In this document: piece by piece, positions 1-10,559 of the stretch
Layout: each line of letters begins with the position of its first letter
Position numbering within the stretch: position 1 is the first letter of the stretch
DNA from: Azorinus chamasolen
Lineage: Eukaryota > Mollusca > Bivalvia > Cardiida > Solecurtidae
NCBI GenBank assembly: GCA_963576725.1
Contig: OY755252.1
Coordinates: 24,930,655 to 24,994,654 of the forward strand
Direction: 5' to 3'
DNA length: 64,000 nucleotides
Position numbers and translations under genes: made by a program
Notes under the pieces: model-generated
The model's database searches: none
Told to the model about the DNA's origin: nothing
Seen by the model: the letters and a program-made list of their open reading frames with translations, nothing else

Positions 1-1725
1 TAACGCCCTATTTGTGACCTTGACCTTGAATGTTCACAATTGGGTTTTGTACGCGACACACCTTCAGGTGATACTGAACATTTGTGTGAAAGAATTTTGA
101 AAATCGGAGAAAAAATGAGTAAGTTATAGCCAGGACACGAATTTGCTAACGGACGGACGGACAGAATTGCTAACGCCCTATTTGTGACCTTGACCTTGAA
201 AGTTCACCATTGGGTTTTGTACGCGACACACCTTCAAGTGATACTGAACATACGTGTGAAAGAATTTTGAAAATTGGTGAAAAGATGAGTAAGTTTTAGC
301 AAGGACACGAAAATTGCTAACGCCCTATTTGTGACCTTGACCTTGAAAGTTCACAATTGGGTTTTGTACGCGACACACCTTCAAGTGATACTGAACATTT
401 GTGTGAAAGAATTTTGAAAATCGGAGAAAAAATGAGTAAGTTATAGCCAGGACACGAATTTGCTAACGGACGGACAGAATTGCTAACGCCCTATTTGTGA
501 CCTTGACCTTGAAAGTTCACCATTGGGTTTTGTACGCGACACACCTTCAAGTGATACTGAACATATGTGTGAAAGAATTTTGAAAATTGGTGAAAAGATG
601 AGTAAGTTTTACCAAGGACACGAAAATTGCTAACGCCCTATTTGTGACCTTGACCTTGAAAGTTCACAATTGGGTTTTGTACGCGACACACCTTCAAGTG
701 ATACTGAACATTTGTGTGAAAGAATTTTGAAAATCGGAGAAAAAATGATAAGTTATAGCCAGGACACGAATTTGCTAACGGACGGACGGACAGAATTGCT
801 AACGCCCTATTTGTGACCTTGACCTTGAAAGTTCACCATTGGGTTTTGTACGCGACACACCTTCAAGTGATACTGAACATACGTGTGAAAGAATTTTGAA
901 AATTGGTGAAAAGATGAGTAAGTTTTAGCAAGGACACGAAAATTGCTAACGCCCTATTTGTGACCTTGACCTTGAAAGTTCACAATTGGGTTTTGTACGC
1001 GACACACCTTCAAGTGATACTGAACATTTGTGTGAAAGAATTTTGAAAATCGGAGAAAAAATGAGTAAGTTATAGCCAGGACACGAATTTGCTAACGGAC
1101 GGACAGAATTGCTAATGCCCTATTTGTGACCTTGACCTTGAAAGTTCACCATTGGGTTTTGTACGCGACACACCTTCAAGTGATACTGAACATATGTGTG
1201 AAAGAATTTTGAAAATTGGTGAAAAGATGAGTAAGTTTTACCAAGGACACGAAAATTGCTAACGCCCTATTTGTGACCTTGACCTTGAAAGTTCACAATT
1301 GGGTTTTGTACGCGACACACCTTCAAGTGATACTGAACATTTGTGTGAAAGAATTTTGAAAATCGGAGAAAAAATGAGTAAGTTATAGCCAGGACACGAA
1401 TTTGCTAACGGACGGACGGACAGAATTGCTAACGCCCTATTTGTGACCTTGACCTTGAAAGTTCACCATTGGGTTTTGTACGCGACACACCTTCAAGTGA
1501 TACTGAACATACGTGTGAAAGAATTTTGAAAATTGGTGAAAAGATGAGTAAGTTTTAGCAAGGACACGAAAATTGCTAACGCCCTATTTGTGACCTTGAC
1601 CTTGAAAGTTCACAATTGGGTTTTGTACGCGACACACCTTCAAGTGATACTGAACATTTGTGTGAAAGAATTTTGAAAATCGGAGAAAAAATGAGTAAGT
1701 TATAGCCAGGACACGAATTTGCTAA
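1..1725. repeat. Satellite-like tandem array 1 with ~630-bp higher-order unit
   Basis: The motif TAACGCCCTATTTGTGACC starts at about 1, 171, 318, 484, 631, 800, 947, 1113, 1260, 1430 and 1577. Spacings alternate between about 166-170 and exactly 147 bp. The long units come as 170/166 types and the short units as two variants (ACGTGTG with TTTTAGCAAGG, and ATATGTG with TTTTACCAAGG). Four monomers therefore make a higher-order unit of about 630 bp, present as 1-630, 631-1259 and a partial third copy. The array is cut by the window start. It carries many AGGTCA-type half-sites (TGACCTTGACCTTGA). No coding potential was seen. Confidence 0.92.
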
Positions 1726-1846
1726 CGGACGGACGGACGGACGGACGGACGGACGGACAGACAGACAGACAGACGGACGGACACCCAGCCAGACGGCCAG
1801 ACGATGGAGACCATAACATAATACGACCCTTCGGGCGTATAAAAAG
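1722..1846 (+). repeat. GGAC/CAGA microsatellite and terminal hairpin closing array 1
   Basis: Array 1 runs into GGAC and CAGA tetranucleotide repeats (about 1722-1782). A short unique tail and a hairpin follow: ATACGACCCTTCGGGCGTAT (1821-1840), in which ATACG.CCC pairs with GGG.CGTAT, followed by an A-run. Core array, microsatellite, then terminal hairpin is the layout of mollusc pearl/HINE-type (Helentron-related) non-autonomous elements. That class assignment is inference. Confidence 0.7.
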
Positions 1847-1899
1847 GACCCTAAGTCATTCTCAACGTTAAAAATGTCCTGGGTTGATTGTCAACGTTT

Positions 1900-4740
1900 A
1901 AGGTGTAGGAGATATGCTCTGGACAAGCTTTTTGTATCTGGTAAGGTATAGGAGATATGCTCCGGACTGTAAAATTAAGGTCAAAGGTCAAGGTCAGTGA
2001 TCTGAAAATGGTACACGACTTTCAGCCATCCCAAGATGAACTCACAAACCAAATTTGGAATCTGTAGCTGGTAAGGTATAGGAGAAATGCTCCGGACAAG
2101 CTTTGTGTAAAATCTAGGTCAATGGTCAAGGTCACAGTGACCTGAAAATGGTACGCGACACACCGCCATCCCAAGATAAGCTCAAAACACCAAATTTGGA
2201 ATCCGTAGCTGGTAAGGTATAGGAGATATTCTCTGGACAACCTTTTTTGTAAAATCGAGGTCGAAGGTCAAGGTCAAGGTGACCTGAAAATGGTACGCGA
2301 CATTCCTCAATCCCAAGATGAACTTACACACCAAATTTGGAATCCGTAGGTAGTAAAGTATAGGAGATATACTCCGGACAAGCTTTTTGCAGCTGGTAAG
2401 GTATAAGCGTTTTGTAAAATCGAGGTCAAAGGTCAAGGTCACAGTGACCTGAAAATGATACGCGACACTCCGTCATCCCAAGATGAACTCACATACCAAA
2501 TTTTGGATCCGTAGCTGGTAAGGTATAGGAGATATGCTCCGGACAAGCTTTTTGTAAAATCGAGGTCAAAGGTCAAGGTCAAGGTCACAGTGACCTGAAA
2601 ATGGTAAGCGACACTCCGCCATCTCAAGGTGATCTCACACACCAAATTTGGAATCCGTATCTGGTTAGGTATAGGAGATATGCTCTGGACAAGTTTTTTG
2701 TAAAATCGGTCAAAGGTCAAGGTCGCAGTGATATGAAAATGGTACGCGACACTCCTCCATTATAAGATGAACTCACACACCAAATTTGGAATCCTTAGCT
2801 GGTAAGGTATAGTTGATATACTCCGGACAAGATTTTAAAGCTTGTTAGGTATCAGCTTTTTTTTAAATCGAGGTCAAAGGTCAAGGTCAAGGTCACAGTG
2901 ACCTGGAAATGGTACATGATACTCCGCCATCCCATGATTAACTCACACACCAAATTTGGAATCTGTAGCTGGTAAGGTAAAGGAGATATGCTCCGGATAA
3001 GCTTTTTGTAAAATCGGTCAACGGTCAAGGTCAAGGTCACAGTGAACTGAAAATGGTATGCGACACTCCTCCATCCCAAGATGAACTCACACACCAAATT
3101 TGGAATCCTCAGCTGGTAAGGTATAGGAGATATACTCCGGACAAGCTTTTTGTAGCTGGTAAGGTATAAGCTTTTTTTAAAATTGAGGTCAAAGGTCAAG
3201 GTCAAGGTCACAGTGACCTTGAAATGGTACGCGACACTCCGCCATCCCAAGATGAACTCACACACCAAATTTGGAATCTGTAGCTGGTAAGGTAAAGGAG
3301 ATATGCTCCGGACAAGCTTTTTGTAAAATCGGTCAAAGGTCATGGTCAAGGTCACAGTGATCTGAAAATGGTACGCGACACTCCTCCATCCCAAGATGAA
3401 CTCACACACCAAATTTGGAATCCTTAGCTGGTAAGGTATAGGAGATATACTCCGGACAAGCTTTTTGTAGCTGGTAAGGTATAAGCTTTTTTTAAAATCG
3501 AGGTAAAAGGTCAAGGTCAGTGACCTGGAAATGGTACGCGACACTCCTCCATCCCAAGATGAACTCACACACCAAATTTGGAATCCTTAGCTGGTAAGGT
3601 ATAGGAGATATACTCCGGACAAAGTTTTTGTAGCTGGTAAGGTATAAGCTTTTTTTAAAATTGAGGTCAGAGGTCAAGGTGAAGGTCACATTGACCTGGA
3701 AATGGTACGCGACACTCCGCCATCCCAAGATGAACTCACACACCAAATTTGGAATCTGTAGCTGGTAAGGTAAAGGAGATATGCTCCGGACAAGCTTTTT
3801 GTAAAATCGGTCAAAGGTCATGGTCAAGGTCACAGTGATCTGAAAATGGTACGCGACACTCCTCCATCCCAAGATGAACTCACACACCAAATTTGGAATC
3901 CCTAGCTGGTAAGGTATAGGAGATATACTCCGGACAAGCTTTTTGTAGCTGGTAAGGTATAAGCTTTTTTTAAAATCGAGGTAAAAGGTCAAGGTCACAG
4001 TGACCTGGAAATGGTACGCGACACTCCTCCATCCCAAGATGAACTCACACACCAAATTTGGAATCCTTAGCTGGTAAGGTATAGGAGATATACTCCGGAC
4101 AAAGTTTTTGTAGCTGGTAAGGTATAAGCTTTTTTTAAAATTGAGGTCAGAGGTCAAGGTGAAGGTCACATTGACCTGGAAATGGTACGCGACACTCCGC
4201 CATCCCAAGATGAACTCACACACCAAATTTGGAATCTGTAGCTGGTAAGGTAAAGGAGATATGCTCCGGACAAGCTTTTTGTAAAATCGGTCAAAGGTCA
4301 TGGTCAAGGTCACAGTGATCTGAAAATGGTACGCGACACTCCTCCATCCCAATATGAACTCACACACCAAATTTGGAATCCTTAGCTGGTAAGGTATAGG
4401 AGATATACTCTGGACAAGCTTTTTGTAGCTGGTAAGGTATAAGCTTTTTTAAAATCGAGGTAAAAGGTCAAGGTCAAGGTCACAGTGACCTGGAAATGGT
4501 ACGCGACACTCCTCCATCCCAAGATGAACTCACACACCAAATTTGGAATCTGTAGCTGGTAAGGTAAAGGAGATATGCTCCAGACAAGCTTTTTGTAAAA
4601 TCAAGGTCAAAGGTCAAGGTCAAGGTCACAGTGACATGAAAATGGTATGCGACACTCCCCCATCCCAAGATGAACTCACACACCAAATTTGGTATTCGTA
4701 GCTGATGTGACAAAGGAAATATACTCCGGACAAAAGGTAC
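1900..4740. repeat. Satellite-like tandem array 2 (~145-170 bp units, ~480-bp trimer)
   Basis: About 18 units share the phrase CATCCCAAGATGAACTCACA (for example at 2168, 2310, 2474, 2931, 3073, 3243, 3388, 3551, 3721, 3866, 4031, 4201, 4346, 4516, 4661). From about 3388 the spacing repeats as 163/170/145, giving a trimer of about 480 bp; the stretch 3500-3980 is nearly repeated at 3980-4460. Because 480 is a multiple of 3 and the unit lacks stops on the minus strand, long minus-strand frames stay open (for example 3492-4370). Those frames are a by-product of the repeat and not genes. The array ends in a CA/CG-rich microsatellite near 4738. Confidence 0.92.
2129..4491. promoter_or_regulatory. 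Seven perfect oestrogen-response-element palindromes within array 2
   Basis: The 15-mer AGGTCACAGTGACCT, the consensus inverted repeat IR3 of AGGTCA half-sites, occurs exactly at 2129-2143, 2436-2450, 2582-2596, 2890-2904, 3205-3219, 3992-4006 and 4477-4491. One-base variants occur in other units. Extended half-sites TCAAGGTCA, bound by ERR/NR5A-type receptors, lie next to them. The matches are direct; whether any receptor binds them in the animal is unknown. Confidence 0.6.
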
Positions 4741-4815
4741 ACACACCCACACACACACGCACGCACGGTGCGATCACTATATGCCGCCAAAGCCTAGCTT
4801 TGGGGGCATAAAAAT
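4738..4815 (+). repeat. CA/CG microsatellite and terminal hairpin closing array 2
   Basis: An ACAC/CGCA-rich simple repeat (about 4738-4766) is followed by a hairpin at 4780-4810 whose arms are TATGCC.CCAAAGC and GCTTTGG.GGCATA, then AAAA. This repeats the layout at the end of array 1 and marks the 3' end of the element carrying array 2. Confidence 0.7.
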
Positions 4816-4929
4816 AGCCTATGAGGGAAGAGGTTAAAAACAGTGTGAACAGACAATAATTCTGAAGCAGACAACATAACAGTGAACAGGAACTTGACCT
4901 CTCCAATAATTGCATAACACTAACCCAGG

Positions 4930-5232
4930 CTATCTGATGTCCAAGTTAGAGGGAAACCCTCTATCAAAGTTTTCACTATATGCTTCTATAGAAAACTTTA
5001 CACCCCAAAGGTGGGGCCAATTTTGACTCCAGGGGCATTATTTATATAATTGTTTGTAGAGGACCTATTGGTAATGCTATGTGCCAGAAATAAAAGCTGA
5101 GAACCCTATAGATTCAGAGAAGATTTTTAAAGGTTCAAATTGTTGCCGACGCACAACAAACGCCAACGGATGACAGACATCAGGCGATCACAAAAGCTCA
5201 CCCTGAGCACTTTGTGCTCCGGTGAGCTAATT
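4930..5232 (+). mobile_element. 3' fragment of a GCTCACC-hairpin array element (pearl/HINE-like)
   Basis: This holds about one degenerate core unit (the 'ggggccaattttgactccaggggcat' type) and a 3' terminal hairpin at 5195-5228, AGCTCACCCTGAGCAC...GTGCTCCGGTGAGCT, followed by AA. No 5' end is present, so the copy is truncated. The family is the same as the copies ending at 7557, 10342 and 32144. Confidence 0.6.
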
Positions 5233-5242
5233 AGGTGGTTGC

Positions 5243-5319
5243 TTAATGCAGGGCAAAGGTAATGCAGAAAGCTCATATCGGAGCTTTCTGCGTTAATTTT
5301 GAGTTTTGACCTGCATTAA
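5243..5319. repeat. 77-bp foldback repeat
   Basis: The outer arms TTAATGCAGG and CCTGCATTAA enclose an inner hairpin, TAATGCAGAAAGCTC against GAGCTTTCTGCGTTA. It is probably a small MITE or a decayed foldback element. There is no coding potential. Confidence 0.6.
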
Positions 5320-5837
5320 CCTGCCATCCAGACAATTAATATGAGCTCTTTTCACTCTCTTTTTTTTACTCTACTAGCATCTCAGACCAAGATAGGTATG
5401 TCTATCTTTCTGTCCGTCTCTCTATATATCTGGTCATCCGTCTGCTGGCCCACTTTCATATGTCACCTTTTTCGGGCTGATTAGTTGTTTGTCGCAGATA
5501 GTTTCAATTGGCTACTTTAAACTGTTTGTCTAAAAGTTAGCCTTCAACATATTGCGAGGAAAGGGTAAGCAAAACAGACGCTTTTATTAACCCATGAATG
5601 TATGTAAAAGCATTAAAGAAATGTCATATCTTATCACTATTCCTTTTTTATGCAATGCGCTCTAACGTCTGCTAGCCGCTTCGACATTCCACAAGAAGAT
5701 GCGTGGCAATAGCCGGTAAAGCCTTTATAAACACGACTTACCCTTCCATTATCAACAACGATAACATTTTTACAACATCTTTACGTTCAGATGGGTGGAC
5801 CTCGATCAATGGAGGGCCGATTTTTTACCAATCAAAA
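5320..5837. other. No recognisable feature
   Basis: AT-rich sequence with pyrimidine-rich patches near 5340-5470. I see no open frame, repeat array or RNA-like structure. Confidence 0.5.
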
Positions 5838-7560
5838 ACAAGAGGGCCATGAGGTCCTGAAGCGCTCACCTGAGATAACCCAGGGGTAGGGCCATTTTTG
5901 ACCAAGAAGTCATCATTTGTACAACCTTGGTAGAGAAACACATGGCAAAGCAGTATGCCATTAAATAAAGGTCTAAGCCTTATGTTTTCAGAGAATTTTT
6001 CCCATGAAAAACTGATAAGCCCCAAGGAAGGGCCAAGTTTAGCCCAGAGGTTAGTGTCGTAAGTTGAACATTCTTGACAGACAACCACAAGCCAAAGCTA
6101 CATATTTGTAGAAGACCATTAGATCATGTTACATACCAAACATCAAAGGCCTAGGCCTTATAGTTTCAGAAGAATTTTAAAGATTTTGCTATGAAAAACT
6201 GATAAGCACTTATACGGGGCTATTTTTGGTCCGGGATCATAATTTGAAAATCTTTGTAGAGGACCATTAGATCATGTTACATACCAAGCATCAAAGGCCT
6301 TTTGATAAGCCCTTTGGTGTGGCCATTTTGGGCCAGGCGGTCATAATTTGAACAGCTTTGTATAGGACCATTAGATGATGCCAAATATCAAAGGTCTATG
6401 CCTTACAGTTTCAGGGAAGAAGAATTTTAAAGCTTTTCCTATAAAAAACTGATATACCTTTGGGCCGGACCATTTTTGGCCCGGGGTCATAATTTGAACA
6501 ATTTTAGTAGAGGACCATAAGATCATGCTACATGCTAAATATCAAAGGTCTAGGCCATGCAGTTTCAGAGAACTTTTAAAGATTTTCCTATAAAAAACTG
6601 ATAAGCCCTTTGGCGGAGCAATATTTTGGCCTGGGGTCATAATTTGAACAATCTTTGTAGAGAACGATTAGATCATGCTACATGCCAAATATCAACGGTC
6701 TAGGCCTCACAGTTTCAGAGTAGGTGATTTTTAAAGATTTTCCTATGAAAAACTGATAAGCCCTTGGGCGGGGCCATTTTTGGCCCGGTGGTCATAATTT
6801 TAACAATCTTTGTTGAGAACCATTAGATGATGCTACATATAAAATATCAAAGGTCTAGGACTTACAGTTTCAGAGAAGAAGATTTATAAAGATTTTCCTA
6901 CGAAAAACTTACAAGCCCTTGGTCGGGCCATTTTTGGCCCAGTCATAATTTGAACAATCTTTGTAGAAGACCATAAGATCAGGCTACATACCAAATATCA
7001 AAGGTCTAGGCCTTAGTTTCTGAGAAGATTTTTAAAGATTTTCCTATGAAAAACTGATAAGCTCGGGGCGGGCCATTTTTGTCCCGGGGGTCATAATTTG
7101 AACAATCTTTGTAGAGGACCATTAGATGATGCTACATACCAAATATCAAAGGTCTAGGCCTTACAGTTTCAGAGAAGAAGATTTTTAAAGATTTTCCTAT
7201 GAAAAACTTATAAGCCCTTGGGCGGGCCAATTTTTCGCCCAGGGGTCATAATTTAAAAAATCTTTGTAGAGGACCATTAGATGAGGCTACATACCAAATA
7301 TCAAAAGTCAAGGCCTTACAGTTTCAGAAGAAGAATTTTAAAGATTTTCCTATGACAAACCCTTGGGCGGGGCCATTTTTGGCCAGGGGGTCATAATCTG
7401 AACAACATTTCGTTCCCCCTAGCCACTGATGCTTCTGACAAAATTTGGTTAAAATCGGGTCAGCGGTTTCAGAGGAAATGTCGTTTGAAAATGTGGATGG
7501 ACGCCGGATGGATTGTGGTCGCAATAGCTCATCCTGAGCCTTTTACTCAGGTGAGCTAAC
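5838..7560 (+). mobile_element. Complete pearl/HINE-like array element
   Basis: The 5' end reads ACAAGAGGGCCATGAGGTCC followed by GCGCTCACCTGAG. The 3' end is the hairpin AGCTCATCCTGAGCC...ACTCAGGTGAGCT (7526-7557) followed by AA. The 5' subterminal GCTCACCTGAG is the inverse of the 3' hairpin arm. In between lie about ten units of roughly 150 bp containing 'gggcggggccatttttggcc', 'gtcataatttgaacaatctttgtagagg' and 'tatgaaaaactgataagccc'. A short unique tail precedes the hairpin. Helentron-related non-autonomous elements have this layout; no transposase is encoded. Confidence 0.75.
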
Positions 7561-7570
7561 AACAAAAACA

Positions 7571-7650
7571 ACAAGAGGGCCATTGGCCCTATATCGCTCA
7601 CCTGAGTTACAGTAATACATGTATATTGACATGTTAATTTTTCAGTGGAA
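7571..7650 (+). mobile_element. 5' end of a second pearl/HINE-like element
   Basis: ACAACAAGAGGGCCATTGGCC followed by CGCTCACCTGAG starts 10 bp after the end of the previous element. The matching core units and 3' end may be those at 9480-10342, with the 1.8 kb between made up of later insertions. That linkage is inference. Confidence 0.6.
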
Positions 7651-7961
7651 AACAATCTAGCAGATGAAATAAGCTTTGTGCACTGCTTTCACCCTTTCAC
7701 TGCTGAATAAACTTGAACTGGATTCAGAACTAATACCAAGTGAATGGTTGACCAAGATCTAAACTGTTTACAACTTGTGCCATTTTTGCCTTAGCTCAAA
7801 ATGCCTAAAACTGGTCTTTGAGAAATTCAAATGACTTCAATAAAGCTGTGCAATTAATGCAATTATACCTTGACCCAGGTATATAGGCAAATAAAGTGCT
7901 AGGCAGTACATAATGCCAGTTTTTGTGTGAAATGACCAATAAGAATATCTTTAAAAATCGT

Positions 7962-8357
7962 TTAACCCTTTCCCTCATATAAAGCTGTTTTCATGCATTA
8001 GCAAACAGAGTAGACTCAGATCAGACGACTCCTACGGAAGCTGTCTGATCTGGGTCTTCTCTGTTTCTTTTGACACAATATAGATCGGATTCTACAGTTT
8101 TTGTCAAAGCAAAAACTTCTCTTCAGAGAAATAATGTGTTTTACACATTAAAAATAAGAGTAGACTAGATCAGAAGGCTGCTATAGAAGCTGTCTGATCA
8201 GGGTCTGCTCTGTTTACATTTGACAAGATATAGATTTGATTTTACAGTTTTTTTCAAAGCTAAAACTTCTATTTATGGCAATAACAATTTTTTAAGCATT
8301 AGCAAACAAGAGTAGTCCCAGATCAATTTTTGTCAAAGCAAATAGGTTAAGGGTTAA
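7962..8357. mobile_element. TTAA-flanked palindromic MITE (piggyBac-like termini)
   Basis: It starts TTAACCCTTTCCCTC and ends AAGGGTTAA. Internally it has up to three copies of a hairpin core built on 'aacagagtagac...agatcagac' and its complement 'gtctgatctgggtct...ctctgttt'. TTAA target duplications with CCCTTT-type termini are typical of piggyBac-related elements. No transposase is encoded. Confidence 0.65.
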
Positions 8358-8995
8358 TAGGTGTTTAGAAATAATTCTAGATCTAGGTGTGAATATCTCA
8401 TGATAATTCAATTAAACGGGTCATTAGTATTTTTAACAATTGAAATTGAGAAGAGTTACGTCTATTGTTATAATTAAGTTATATTTACTCAGTTATTTCA
8501 TTAATATCATACAAAATTCAGACATTTTAGGACTTTTTAATGTGTTGTCATCAAATTTTATATAAAAATGTTATATTTAAGATGCTTTTTTTGGCAGCAG
8601 TAGTAATTTTAACACCTATCATTGTTAGGGGGGCAAATGCATTATCATGTTTTCTTAAGAATTACCATGACCTATATCAGTTGGGCCATTGCATAATCAT
8701 GTTTTCACAGTTTTCTTAAACATTACCATGACTTACATCAGTTGGGTTTGGACCCAGATCAAAAGTCTAGATGGTGATCATTTTCCTTGATTGGCTGAAT
8801 TGTTACTTTCCAATATCTCTCACATCTAATTTGAGAGACATTGGAAGACACCATGTAACATCTAGCTATCACTAACACTACACACTGGGGTTAATAGGTC
8901 AAAATGCCTTTAATGTTTCGTCTGCAACAAAAAGTTATTGTCATCTGCTTCAATTCTTAAATTAAACTTACTTTCTTTTTATTGCAAAAATATGG
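8358..8995. repeat. AT-rich stretch containing a ~65-bp tandem duplication
   Basis: At about 8632-8750 two copies of a unit with 'atcatgttttcttaa', 'attaccatgac' and 'atcagttggg' lie in tandem. The rest is AT-rich with no open frame. The 5' part (8360-8600) holds only A/T runs. Confidence 0.5.
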
Positions 8996-9005
8996 TTAAG
9001 ATGAC

Positions 9006-9069
9006 AAACAGTTTGGATCCTGATGAGACGCTGCAGTATGCGGCCTCTCATCTGGATCCAAACTGTTTG
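9006..9069. repeat. 64-bp foldback with arms CAAACAGTTTGGATCC
   Basis: Arm CAAACAGTTTGGATCC.GATGAGA is followed by a GC-rich spacer and the complementary arm TCTCATC.GGATCCAAACTGTTTG. It resembles the hairpin core of the palindromic MITEs in size, but with a different sequence. A MITE left end (TTAACCCTTAATTTCCCTC) begins at 9188. Confidence 0.6.
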
Positions 9070-9187
9070 CATAGGTAATCACAGTTTCACCACTAGCATG
9101 CAAAGAGTTAAGAGTCATGCATTGACCTGGAGAGATTTTACTGCCGAGCGCTGTAACCTTTGAACTGAAGGATCTGGAGTTGTTCAT

Positions 9188-9370
9188 TTAACCCTTAATT
9201 TCCCTCATATAAACTTGTTTTCATGCATCTGCAAACAGAGTAGACCCAGATAAGGTGGCTCCTGTAGGATCAGTGTCTGTTATTTGCTAATGGAATTTGA
9301 CAGATCTGTTTCTATGCCTTCTAAAACAGCTACACTGATTCACCTTCAACATTTTATCATAAATAGATAT
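9188..9370 (+). mobile_element. Partial palindromic MITE (left half)
   Basis: TTAACCCTTAATTTCCCTC is followed by 'catctgcaaacagagtagacccagat' and 'gcctTCTAAAACAGCTACA', sequences shared with the MITE copies at 11173, 34045, 39060 and 53607. The hairpin core is reduced and no clear right terminus is visible. Confidence 0.5.
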
Positions 9371-9479
9371 AAATAGAATGACACTGGAACTCCAATGCAG
9401 TTATCTCCCTTTGTCCCTTATGGCTATGCTGATGGGACAAGGGAAATAACTGTGAGGAAATTACCTTTTAAGTGTTACA

Positions 9480-10344
9480 GATTCAGATGTTAAGTAGCAT
9501 AAAACCCCAGGGTGAGACCATTTTTGGCCCAGGGGTCATTATTTGAACACACCTGATAGTGGTATATTAGGTGATGCTTCATACCAAATATCTTAGCTCT
9601 AGATTATGTGGTTTCAGACAAAAAGATTTTTAAAGGTTTCCCTATATAAGTCTATGTAAAAACTACAAGCCCAAGGGCAGGGCCATTTTTGGCCCGGGGG
9701 TCATCATTTTAACAAACTTGGTAAAGGACCATTAGATGATGCTATATACCAAATATCAAAGCTCTAGAAATTGTGGTTTCAGAGAAGAAGATTTTTAAAG
9801 ATTTAAAAAAAAAACCTGTAAAAGTAGTGGGGCGGGGCCATTTTTTGCCCGGGGGTCATGATTTTAACAAAACTGATAGAGGACACCCTAAGGTACATTT
9901 CTGTGAAATTTGGTTGAAATCCTCCCAGTGGTTTAGGAGAAGAAGTCATTTGAAATAAAAGTGAACGGACAGACGGACGGACAGACGGACATACTAACAA
10001 ATGGGTAGTTGTGTGACTTTTTCCTTTGATCTTTTCTTGTGGGACTAGTCCCACAAGAAAAACTATTTTTGGCTCTAACTTTGGAAAAGAATGATCTGGA
10101 AGCTAACCCTAACCCTAACCCTATGTCCCACAACTGGCCAGGTTAATGTCACAAGAAATGGCCAGGTTAATGTCACAAGAGATGGCCAGGTTAATGATTT
10201 TACTTGTGTGACTAGTTAGAAAAAGTCACACAACTACCCATTGGTGAGTGCGGACAGACGGACAGACGGACAGACGGACAGACGGACGACGGACGACAGG
10301 CGGTCACAATAGCTCACCTTGAGCCTTTGGCTCAGGTGAGCTAA
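9480..10344 (+). mobile_element. 3' part of a pearl/HINE-like element interrupted by a small MITE
   Basis: Two to three core units ('cagggccatttttggcccgggggtcatcattttaac') are followed by a GGAC/CAGA microsatellite. That microsatellite is split by a 243-bp insertion (10000-10242) and resumes at about 10252. The terminal hairpin AGCTCACCTTGAGCC...GGCTCAGGTGAGCT lies at 10311-10342, then AA. Confidence 0.7.
10000..10242. mobile_element. 243-bp MITE with 24-bp perfect TIRs and telomere-like repeats
   Basis: The left end AATGGGTAGTTGTGTGACTT (24 bp in total, 10000-10023) is perfectly inverted at 10219-10242. Inside are a perfect 30-bp palindrome centred on ACTAGT (10032-10061), a CCCTAA run (10103-10124), and three copies of a roughly 25-bp unit GGCCAGGTTAATG (10135-10195). 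It sits inside the GGAC/CAGA microsatellite of the surrounding element. Confidence 0.75.
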
Positions 10345-10559
10345 TAAAATTAAAGGAATAAACTCCAAATTCTTTTTACTAACAGGTGAAATAGAACAAC
10401 AGAATTAATCCCACAAAATATTTACAGGAGACATACTCTAGGGGAAAAAATACAGCATTTTTACTTTCAGATGGAAGTGGGGGCTAATCTCTATATGTCT
10501 GTCATGCTTTGCAGTCGACATAATAATTGTTGTAATAACACATGGACCCGGAAATATTT

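Noticed and set aside
1..1725. CRISPR-like regularly spaced repeats
   Set aside because: Units are 147-170 bp of continuous homologous sequence with no unique spacers, in a eukaryotic genome; this is a satellite.
2022..4758. Long minus-strand open frames (up to 292 codons) with repeated VTVTLTLTFDLDF-like peptides
   Set aside because: They follow the satellite period exactly, change frame with unit length, lack start context and domains, and arise because the unit has few stops on that strand.
10103..10124. True telomere or telomere-fusion site
   Set aside because: Only about three and a half CCCTAA units, located inside a MITE with intact TIRs, so it is part of the element.
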